In this document: piece by piece, positions 1 through 6,672 of the stretch | How the letters are laid out: each line of letters starts with the position of its first letter | Position numbering within the stretch: position 1 is the stretch's first letter | DNA from: CAIKZJ01 sp964626015 | Lineage (GTDB): Bacteria; Bacteroidota; Ignavibacteria; Tepidaquicellales; Tepidaquicellaceae | Assembly (NCBI GenBank): GCA_964626015.1 | Contig: CAZVCC010000035.1 | Location: 1-35,172 of the forward strand | Length of the DNA: 35,172 nt | Direction: 5' to 3' | Notes under the pieces: generated by a model | What the model was told of the DNA's origin: nothing | Databases searched by the model: none | The model's input: only the letters and a program-made list of their open reading frames with translations | Program-made: the position numbers and the translations under genes

Positions 1-360
1 GCTCTTCTCTGTGCTCTCTGAGCTCGAGTCGAAGATCCGCCGCGGCGGATGGTTAGAAGCTCTTTGAAATATTTTCATGTTCTTCTCTGCCTAAAATATC
101 TTTAGTGTTTTTGTGCTTTGGTGGTTAAAAGCTCTTTGAAATAAATTGAAGCTCTTCTCTGTGCTCTCTGAGCTCGAGTCGAAGATCCGCCGCGGCGGAT
201 GGTTAGAAGCTCTTTGAAATATTTTCATGTTCTTCTCTGCCTAAAATATCTTTAGTGTTTTTGTGCTTTGGTGGTTAAAAGCTCTTTGAAATAAATTGAA
301 GCTCTTCTCTGTGCTCTCTGAGCTCGAGTCGAAGATCCGCCGCGGCGGATGGTTAAAAGC
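1..360. repeat. 150-bp tandem repeat, about 2.4 copies
   Basis: The sequence starting gctcttctctgtgctctctg recurs at 1, 151 and 301, an exact 150-bp period. Copies 1 and 2 look identical. The third stops after about 60 bp and has ggttaaaagc where the others have ggttagaagc. Each copy holds a perfect 16-bp palindrome atccgccgcggcggat (35-50, 185-200, 335-350), a ctcgag motif just before it, and a line reading on the minus strand as aaccaccaaagcacaaa. No gene is seen in 1-609. The array may extend upstream of the window. Confidence 0.95.
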
Positions 361-609
361 TCTTATCAATAATTAAACTTTCTTAAATCATTGTAGATCA
401 TAATCAAATCAGTTTTAATCAGTGTGCGTTTTTGATCTACACTTTTGTGCACAAACAGTTCTCGGCTGTCTGTCCAAAACAGCCGGGGAGAGTTCCACCT
501 CTTCCTGATTCCACCAAAACATTTTTTTCTCCTCCTTCCTAAGCTCTCAGCTTGGGAAGGCACATGAGAATATCAACAAACATTTTTCTAAACTTAAACA
601 ATTTAATCT

Positions 610-1296
610 ATGGGATTTCTAAAAAAATCTGTTCTCGGGAAACCGAGCGGCGCAGTAGGCGACATACTGTTCCGTTACAAAGACGGCAAGACCATAATCG
701 GTACTCGTCCCGTCTCTTTCATGCCCGGCACCGACACCGCTGCTGTTAACCGCAGAAGCCGCTTTGGCATTACCGGCAAATTCGCCTCGGCTGTAAACTC
801 GATTCCTTCCTTTAAAAGCCTCTGGGACGGCGTTACTCCAAACAACATCTCTCCCTACAACGGCATCTTTAAAGCAAGCTATCCGTTTATCACGCCGACC
901 GACGTGTCAGCATCGGCAGCTATCGTTCCGCTTCTTTACGGATTCGACGTTACCACTACTGATGTCACAGTCGACGAAACAGAGGTAAGCGTTTCAATCG
1001 ACCCAATCGGTACGAACGCTGAAATTGATTTGAATGTCGAAAAGTTCATCCAGCTCGGAACTGTAATAAAATGCAGCGACGGCACATTGGACACTCTTCC
1101 GGCATTGCTCTTCATTCCTCTGAAGTCCGCAAACGTAGTCCTGAACCTCGCGAACCCGCTCACGTTCTCGATTACGCTCTCCGACCAGGACAGCGACCTG
1201 TACTCCATGTACGACACCCACCTGTCTTACCTCGCTCTCGTCACCCTCGACGAAAACGGCAAGGCAGTCCATTACTCCTCCGGCTTCACCGCCTAA
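610..1296 (+). CDS. DUF6266-like protein of unknown function
   Basis: A 228-residue protein. The N-terminus has a short Gly-rich block with SGAVGDILFR and IIGTRPVSF (about residues 5-38), then a basic stretch (NRRSRFGITGKF). The remaining ~150 residues are beta-rich and Thr/Val/Asp-rich, as in an Ig-like fold. This order resembles the Bacteroidota DUF6266 family (a GxxSGxVGxVVGxxW-like N-terminus plus a beta C-terminal half, ~210 residues, unknown function). The family call is by eye. No signal peptide or membrane segment is visible. The ATG follows an AT-rich leader without a Shine-Dalgarno. Codons are strongly C-ending (ctc, ttc, aac, gac), unlike the AT-rich ATPase gene at 2805, so transfer is possible. 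A strong hairpin follows the stop. Confidence 0.6.
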   Translation: MGFLKKSVLGKPSGAVGDILFRYKDGKTIIGTRPVSFMPGTDTAAVNRRSRFGITGKFASAVNSIPSFKSLWDGVTPNNISPYNGIFKASYPFITPTDVSASAAIVPLLYGFDVTTTDVTVDETEVSVSIDPIGTNAEIDLNVEKFIQLGTVIKCSDGTLDTLPALLFIPLKSANVVLNLANPLTFSITLSDQDSDLYSMYDTHLSYLALVTLDENGKAVHYSSGFTA

Positions 1297-1341
1297 TATT
1301 GCAGCAAGAAGTGAATGCAATTGCTGTGTGATTAGTGATAA

Positions 1342-1361
1342 GGGGGAGGGCGCCCTCCCCC
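1342..1361 (+). terminator. Perfect GC palindrome after the DUF6266-like gene
   Basis: gggggagggcgccctccccc is a perfect 20-bp palindrome starting 45 bp after the stop and followed by tcttaatatt. It would fold into a very stable hairpin with a short T-poor tail, so it is probably an intrinsic terminator for the preceding gene. Confidence 0.7.
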
Positions 1362-1375
1362 TCTTAATATTATGT

Positions 1376-1885
1376 ACTATGCGCTCTTTTAGTGATTTAG
1401 TGTTTTGGTGGTAAAATGTTTTTTTGAATAATTATCCGTTCTTTATCATTGCAAATCATAAATCAATCATAAAAATCAGTGTGCAAATCTCTTGTTCTTT
1501 ACTTTGTCACTGCTCTTAAGCTCTTAGCCCTAATTAAATCTCTTATTTGTGATAATTTGTGGGCAAAAATCTCTTGCTCTATCAGCGTGCATCATAATCA
1601 AATCAGTTTTTTCAGTGTGCGTTCTTGCTCTTCACTTCCTCACTCTGTCACCTTGTCACTGTGCGCTCTTTGCATCCCGATGCTCTTTATCGGGACTCTT
1701 AAAGCTCTTAGCCCTAATTAAATCTCTTAATTTGTGTTAATCTGTGGGCAAAAATCTCTTGCTCTTATGTTCTTTGCTCTTAATGTTCTTAGCAAATAAT
1801 AAACGTTCTTCTCTGCGTCCTCTGTGTCCTCTGTGGTAAAAAAAATAATTAACAATCTTTTTAATTCTTTAACTAAATAAAAAAC
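1376..1885. repeat. Repeat-dense spacer with a ~63-bp direct repeat
   Basis: This spacer shows no credible gene. A block starting aagctcttagccctaatt occurs at 1518-1580 and again at 1702-1765 with a few differences, both including gtgggcaaaaatctcttgct. Between the copies lies tcccgat-N7-atcggga (1675-1695), a 7-bp-stem hairpin repeated at 5825-5845. The stretch 1810-1843 reads on the minus strand as accacagaggacacagagga. The gctctt hexamer is strikingly frequent from 1 to 1770. Confidence 0.85.
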
Positions 1886-2524
1886 ATGAAAAACTCACAA
1901 CTAAAATCTGCCTTCGCCGACTCCATCCTCACCATCGCTCCTCTCAGCGATGCATGGGAATGCTTCAGCGAAATGTTCAACCACCAAAACCCCCGTCAGG
2001 CAATCCTCGACACAAACCGCGGCAACTTCCCCGGCGATATCTACGACGCCAGACCAATACTCACGCCCTCCGAAGACTTCTTCCCCGTTCTAACCAAAAT
2101 CGAGCTCTCGGAAAAACACTACAAACTCGACGTCGATAGATTCATCTTCGACGGTGACTATCCCCAGCCCGGGTCCGAAGAATTCTTCAGACTCGTTATC
2201 ATTCACACACTCGTCAGCCCTGACCAAAAATGCAAACCGAAGTTCCTCATCTTCAACACCCTGTCCGAACCAAAACAGTTCGTAAAAGGCAAGAAGTATA
2301 AACTCCGTGTTCCCGTTCCCCTCCATCACCTGAACGATGTCGACTCCTACAAACATCAGTGCATACACGCATTCTTCATGCACCTCCTTCCCGAATGCGA
2401 AGTCAATGCAAACGGCTCAATCAGCTACCACGAAACCGCACTCGGTTTCTCTCCCTCCGAATCATTAAACGTCATGCGCCTCGACGACTCCGACATGCAC
2501 AAAATCCTCCCTCCCAACTTCTAA
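1886..2524 (+). CDS. Conserved-looking hypothetical protein, function unknown
   Basis: A 212-residue protein that I do not recognise. It has no signal peptide or membrane segment. It is rich in His, Phe, Pro and Asp, with a central hydrophobic strand (FRLVIIHTLV, around 101-110), a basic KGKKYKLRVPVP stretch and a His-rich segment (HHLN, YKHQCIHAFFMH, around 147-167). Like the DUF6266-like gene upstream, it uses mostly C-ending codons, which suggests the two share an origin. They are separated by ~590 bp of repeats, so cotranscription is unlikely. ATG lies in an AT-rich context (aataaaaaacatg) with no Shine-Dalgarno. A strong terminator follows. Confidence 0.7.
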   Translation: MKNSQLKSAFADSILTIAPLSDAWECFSEMFNHQNPRQAILDTNRGNFPGDIYDARPILTPSEDFFPVLTKIELSEKHYKLDVDRFIFDGDYPQPGSEEFFRLVIIHTLVSPDQKCKPKFLIFNTLSEPKQFVKGKKYKLRVPVPLHHLNDVDSYKHQCIHAFFMHLLPECEVNANGSISYHETALGFSPSESLNVMRLDDSDMHKILPPNF

Positions 2525-2573
2525 TCCCCCCTCATCTTTTTCCCGCCTCAATATTCTACCCACCATAAAACAA

Positions 2574-2613
2574 AAAGCTCCTTCCCGTCTCACGGGAAGG
2601 AGCTTTCTCTTTT
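2574..2613 (+). terminator. Strong intrinsic terminator after 1886-2524
   Basis: Fifteen-base arms aaagctccttcccgt (2574-2588) and acgggaaggagcttt (2592-2606) pair perfectly around a 3-nt ctc loop and are followed by ctctttt. The A-rich 5' side and T-rich 3' side would allow use on either strand. Confidence 0.85.
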
Positions 2614-2804
2614 GAAATATCTCATCTTTATCTTTTAACCTACTCACTTGTTCACTTACTCACCTATTAACTTTCTCACTCTTTTAATTAACACTCATTT
2701 TCTGTTATTCCAATAGCATAATATTAAGATATTCTGTTATTCCACTATCCGAATATCGCATCTTTTAGACTTTACAATATCATATTATTATTCTATTTTG
2801 TAAT

Positions 2805-3947
2805 ATGATTACCAGAGAAATTGAAAATAGTTTGAAAAACAAGCTTTTTAAAGGAAAGGTCATTATTCTTTACGGTCCGAGGCAATGCGGTAAGACAACA
2901 CTTGTTAATAATATTCTTAAGAATATAAATAAGAAGGTTCTCATTCTTGACGGCGAGGAATATAATGTAAGACGGCAACTTGAAAATCCTTCTTCAGAAA
3001 AGCTGAAATTAATTTCTTTAAATAGTGAAATAGTTTTTATAGATGAAGCGCAAAAGATTCCTGATATAGGCAATGTTCTTAAGTTGTTTCATGATAAGAT
3101 TCCTGATGTGCAGGTTATCGCCACGGGTTCTTCGGCTTTTGAACTTGCGGGCAAAACAAGCGAGCCGTTGACGGGCAGAAAATTTGAATATACTTTGCTT
3201 CCAATTTCTTACGGCGAACTGCTTAAGCACACAAACTTTATCGAAGAAAATAGCAAGCTCGAAACAAGATTGATTTACGGATCATATCCTGAAGTCATTA
3301 ACAATCCGGCGGATTCAAAAGAGCTTATAAGACTGATTGCGAAAAGTTATTTGTATAAGGATTTGTTCTCTCTGGAAAAAATAAACAGCCCCGACCTTTT
3401 TGAAAAGATTGTGTTCGCATTGGCTATGCAAATAGGCAGCGAAGTTTCCTATAAGGAAATTGCAGTAACTGTTGGAGCAAATCATCTAACCGTAAGCAAG
3501 TATATCAGCCTGCTTGAAAAAGCTTATGTGGTGTTTAAACTTCCTGCCTTCAACCGCAACGCACGGAATGAAATTCGCAAAGGGAAGAAGTACTACTTCT
3601 ATGATAATGGTATTAGAAACGCAGTGATAGATAATTTCAGCGTGCTTGAAAAACGGAATGATAAAGGAGCTTTGTGGGAAAACTATCTGGTAAGCGAAAG
3701 AAAGAAATTCCTTTTGTTTCACGGATTCGACAGAAAGAATTATTTCTGGAGAAATATTCAAAAGCAGGAGGTTGATTATCTCGAAGAAGAGAATGGAGAA
3801 TTATCGGCTTATGAATTCAAATGGAACATAAAGGCAAAAGCTAAGTTTACGAAATCGTTTGTTAACAGTCACTCTCCCGTTACAACGGCTTTAATCAATC
3901 CTGATAATTACTATGAGTTTTTAACTCTCGATGCCGAACGTGGTTAA
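2805..3947 (+). CDS. AAA+ ATPase of the AAA_14/DUF4143 family
   Basis: A 380-residue ATP-binding protein of a family common in bacteria and archaea with poorly defined function. Walker A is GPRQCGKT (24-31), Walker B is IVFIDEAQ (76-83), and a sensor-like ATGSSAF follows near 106-112. The AAA_14 module is followed by DUF4143, with a winged-helix-like segment (YKEIAVTVGANHLTVSKYI) and a C-terminal restriction-fold-like patch (QEVDYLEEENGEL, then YEFKWN). Length is typical and the gene looks intact. Its codons are AT-rich, in contrast to the two genes upstream. It stands alone between a terminator and a convergent gene. Family members are often solitary and vary between strains. Function in DNA handling or toxin-antitoxin-like roles is only inferred. 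Confidence 0.9.
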   Translation: MITREIENSLKNKLFKGKVIILYGPRQCGKTTLVNNILKNINKKVLILDGEEYNVRRQLENPSSEKLKLISLNSEIVFIDEAQKIPDIGNVLKLFHDKIPDVQVIATGSSAFELAGKTSEPLTGRKFEYTLLPISYGELLKHTNFIEENSKLETRLIYGSYPEVINNPADSKELIRLIAKSYLYKDLFSLEKINSPDLFEKIVFALAMQIGSEVSYKEIAVTVGANHLTVSKYISLLEKAYVVFKLPAFNRNARNEIRKGKKYYFYDNGIRNAVIDNFSVLEKRNDKGALWENYLVSERKKFLLFHGFDRKNYFWRNIQKQEVDYLEEENGELSAYEFKWNIKAKAKFTKSFVNSHSPVTTALINPDNYYEFLTLDAERG

Positions 3948-3980
3948 CAGGTGGTCTCAGTTCTTCCATGCTTAACCACG
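3939..3980. terminator. Inverted repeat overlapping the DUF4143 gene stop
   Basis: cgtggttaa (3939-3947, including the stop codon) and ttaaccacg (3972-3980) are perfect 9-bp inverted arms with a 24-nt loop, in the gap between two convergent genes. No T-run follows, so a terminator role is weak. Confidence 0.35.
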
Positions 3981-4155
3981 CACTATACGGCTATAAGCTC
4001 TTAGCAATATAATGACCTACTTCTTTTATCAGTGCCTTTTCTTGCTTAGTGATGAAAGGTTCTTACGCTTTAGTTCTTCAAAACACACTGTTTACAGCGC
4101 GTTCTGTGCTTCCGCCGTAGTAGAATTACTGTTTACTGTTTACAGTTAACTGCCC

Positions 4156-5391
4156 TTACTTCACAAGTATCATGCGCCTTGTGGATGTGAAATCGCCCGC
4201 GTACATTCTGTAGAAATATACACCGCCGGATAATGATGCACCGTCGAAGTTTATTTCATAAGTGCCAGGGTTCATTTCTTTGCTTACGAGCGTGCTGATT
4301 TCTTTTCCTGTTATGCTGTATACTTTGATTGTTACGAATGATGTTTTTGGAACCGCGAAACTTATTTTCGTTACGGGATTCCATGGGTTCGGATAATTCT
4401 GTTGGAGACTATAATTTGTTACAACGCCGGATGCGTTTGCGATTGACGTTGCAGATTCGAACGTAAACAATGAGTACACGGGTAAATGGTCTGATGTGTA
4501 ATGCAAGGCGTTTGCGATTGCCTGTGTTACGGCTGTATTCGGGGGTCTGTTAATTGAATCGTTAAAATGGTTTCCGTCGTTTCCGTATGCAACGAGTGAA
4601 TTTGTAACGTAGGTTATACCGCCCGGATTCTTTACTGCGTTTGAGTACAACATCATGTCAAACCTGTCGTCCATTCCGCCCGTAGCACCGCCGCCGAAAG
4701 ACCTTACCCTCGGGGATTGCGTGTGATACTGTGCATAAGCGGGGCTGTTCCACGTGCCTGTTAATGTTAGCGGGTCGTTGAATTTGCCGTCATTGCCCGA
4801 TGTGATTTCCAGAAGCTTCTGGTATGCAAGTTCGTTTGAGCCGTATATGTTGAAATCGCCGCAGACTATAAAATTAGAGCCGTGCGGGAGAGCGTTTGTT
4901 ACTTTTCTGAGGCTGTCAACTTCGGCAGCTCTTTGAAGTTCGTTTGCAGAGCCGGTGCTTGCTTTCAGATGAACTGAATAAATACGCAGTGTATCCCTCG
5001 TAAAGATGTGCACGAGTTTAAATTCGTTTATGTCGCGCAGTGCCGTTTGTATGGGCGTGTTGCTGAGAAATATGAATATGTCGTTTCTGTAGTAAATGCC
5101 GTTGTCGGTATCGGGACCGTTTATGAACGTACCCGCACTGTAATCGGTTCTGCCGACGTTCATGACGTTGCTTAAATATCCGTCAACTCCCGACTGCGAG
5201 GTTATTTCCTGAACGACGAGTATGTCGGGGTTTAAAGAGTTTATGACCGTTCTGAAATTCGGATTGCGCGCCGCTGTGTCTGAACCGGGATAGTTCAGAA
5301 GGTTGTATGAAACTATTTTTACCTGTGCGTATGATACGCCCGATAAGAGCAGACATACTAATACTGTTTTGAATATATTTTTGACCATCAT
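4156..5391 (-). CDS. Secreted endonuclease/exonuclease/phosphatase-fold protein with T9SS sorting domain
   Basis: The start is set at the ATG giving MMVKNIFKTVLVCLLLSG and a signal peptide ending near SYA-Q. An upstream in-frame GTG would add six residues. The body is an EEP (DNase I-like) domain: VKIVSYNLLNYPG at the start, the acidic ILVVQEI strand, GDFNIYGS with the catalytic Asp-x-Asn, and TSDHLPVYS near its end with the Asp-His pair. The last ~80 residues form a type A T9SS sorting domain (NYPNPWNPVTKISF to SGGVYFYRMYAG and RRMILVK). The protein is therefore expected to be exported through the Sec and type IX systems and act outside the cell on nucleic acid or phosphodiester substrates. 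The exact substrate cannot be told. Confidence 0.93.
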   Translation of the reverse strand: MMVKNIFKTVLVCLLLSGVSYAQVKIVSYNLLNYPGSDTAARNPNFRTVINSLNPDILVVQEITSQSGVDGYLSNVMNVGRTDYSAGTFINGPDTDNGIYYRNDIFIFLSNTPIQTALRDINEFKLVHIFTRDTLRIYSVHLKASTGSANELQRAAEVDSLRKVTNALPHGSNFIVCGDFNIYGSNELAYQKLLEITSGNDGKFNDPLTLTGTWNSPAYAQYHTQSPRVRSFGGGATGGMDDRFDMMLYSNAVKNPGGITYVTNSLVAYGNDGNHFNDSINRPPNTAVTQAIANALHYTSDHLPVYSLFTFESATSIANASGVVTNYSLQQNYPNPWNPVTKISFAVPKTSFVTIKVYSITGKEISTLVSKEMNPGTYEINFDGASLSGGVYFYRMYAGDFTSTRRMILVK

Positions 5392-5409
5392 ATAAGGTAC
5401 TAATCGCAC

Positions 5410-5849
5410 GTAGGAATTTCAATGCTATTAGCAATAAATCTGGCGTTTATGATTTATAGAACACTGATTTCGCGGATTTGCACGGGTAGAACAAGAGAGC
5501 AAGAACGCACACTGATTTACACAGATTTATTTATGATTAACGCTGATAGAAACGTATAATAAAATTTTAACCGCAAAGGACACAAAGAAGAACGAATTAG
5601 GATAAAAATATACATGTAATAAACTATTGTTTTAACAATATATTTAAACGGTTGCCCTTACTTTGTGACAATTCTACACTCTAATTGCCCTTACTTTGTG
5701 ACAATTTCACGCTATAATTGCCCTTACTTTGTGACAAATCTTTACTTCATCACTCTTACTGCTCTCACTGCTTTTTACTGCCCTTGACTGTGCGTTCTGT
5801 GTCGTAGATTCGCCGCGGAGAACATCCCGATGCTTTTTATCGGGACTCT
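5410..5849. repeat. Repeat-filled intergenic region
   Basis: No gene is apparent. 5450-5550 contains interspersed pieces aacactgatttcgcggattt and cacactgatttacacagatt. 5566-5590 is a base repeat without a palindrome (tttaaccgcaaagg then acacaaagaag). Three 33-bp units follow (5652-5737). The end carries ttcgccgcgg and the hairpin tcccgat-N7-atcggga (5825-5845), the same hairpin as at 1675-1695. Repeat pieces point to the plus strand before about 5610 and to the minus strand after it. Confidence 0.85.
5652..5737. repeat. Three direct repeats, exact 33-bp period
   Basis: The 20-mer ttgcccttactttgtgacaa occurs identically at 5652, 5685 and 5718, separated by 13-bp spacers (ttctacactctaa and tttcacgctataa) that are similar but not identical. 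The spacers are far too short for a CRISPR array. The unit reads openly as 11 codons per period, but no larger reading frame uses it. Confidence 0.95.
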
Positions 5850-6515
5850 TTACCTGTCCTTTTCGTTAAGGGGTTCGGAGATGATATGGTGAACTTCTTT
5901 GGTTTTGGGGTTTATTACTGCGGCGGTGAGCTTTCTGCCGTAAACACAGCCTGCGTCGATGTTAATGAAATGGTTTTCTACGTGGTATGCATCTATTATT
6001 GGAGAGTGTCCGAATACCTGAAACTGGCGGAGCTTCTTCGGAGGTCTTCTGTTCCAGAGGACACTGTCACCGAGAATTCCGCCCGCTATCCCTGCATGCG
6101 TTATAACAGTGTTTTCTATCTCTATCATTAAGGGAAGTTTTATCAGGAATTCGTAATGCCCCGCTTCTTCAAGTTTCTCTGTAAAATTTTTTAACGGGTC
6201 GTACTCATCAAAATCACCGTAGCTTCTGATTGTATCGAGCCCGCCGTTTACCCGCCACATATCAAAACCGAGGTTTATTCCAAAGGGTGATGCTGAGAGA
6301 TATTTGTTGATTGACTTAAACATCATCTCTTCGTGGTTTCCTCTTACGGCACGGATATTTCTTTCGATGCAAAACTGCACGACTTGCTTTGAGTGTCTTC
6401 CTCTGTCAATAAGGTCGCCTACGCTGTATATTTCAGAGGTATAGCTGCTTATCTTTCCGTAAAGGTTTTCAAGTGTGTGGTAACAACCGTGTATATCACC
6501 TATTACTGCTATCAT
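5850..6515 (-). CDS. PP1/PrpA-type serine/threonine phosphoesterase
   Basis: A 221-residue metallophosphoesterase of the bacterial PP1-like (PrpA/PrpB, ApaH-fold) kind. The metal-binding motifs appear in order: GDIHG (6-10), GDLIDRG (33-39), GNHEE (59-63), ITHAGIAGG, and FGHSP near the C-terminal third. It has no signal peptide, so it acts in the cytoplasm. It should use two metal ions to hydrolyse phosphoprotein or small phosphate esters, but the physiological substrate is not predictable. Length and motif spacing are normal and the gene seems intact. It is a single gene with a repeat-filled spacer on its 3' side and a 157-bp spacer upstream. Confidence 0.93.
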   Translation of the reverse strand: MIAVIGDIHGCYHTLENLYGKISSYTSEIYSVGDLIDRGRHSKQVVQFCIERNIRAVRGNHEEMMFKSINKYLSASPFGINLGFDMWRVNGGLDTIRSYGDFDEYDPLKNFTEKLEEAGHYEFLIKLPLMIEIENTVITHAGIAGGILGDSVLWNRRPPKKLRQFQVFGHSPIIDAYHVENHFINIDAGCVYGRKLTAAVINPKTKEVHHIISEPLNEKDR

Positions 6516-6672
6516 GTTAATTTATGCTTTCTAAAATATAAACAAAATTGTTCTTTGTTGTTCTGCATAAATGTGTCCTTTCAAGGTATAATTTTAAATA
6601 TATAATGTTTAATCAGTAGTCTCTTCGGGGAATGTGCGGCAACGATAATCCTTCAATTGAATATTAAATAAT

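Noticed and set aside
366..563. Open frame of 65 codons on the minus strand
   Set aside because: It runs through the repeat-rich leader of the DUF6266-like gene and contains translated repeat sequence (atcaaatcag-type). No domain or start signal.
1479..1740. Two overlapping open frames of 60-80 codons
   Set aside because: They consist of translated direct repeats (gctctta and gtgggcaaaaatctc blocks) with no domain; the spacer is repeat DNA.
3948..4155. Possible tRNA or small RNA gene in the gap between convergent genes
   Set aside because: No cloverleaf arms or TpsiC-loop-like sequence found on reading both strands; only an inverted repeat at its left edge.
5652..5737. Possible CRISPR array
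   Set aside because: Repeats are 20 bp with 13-bp similar spacers; too short and spacers not unique. No cas genes.
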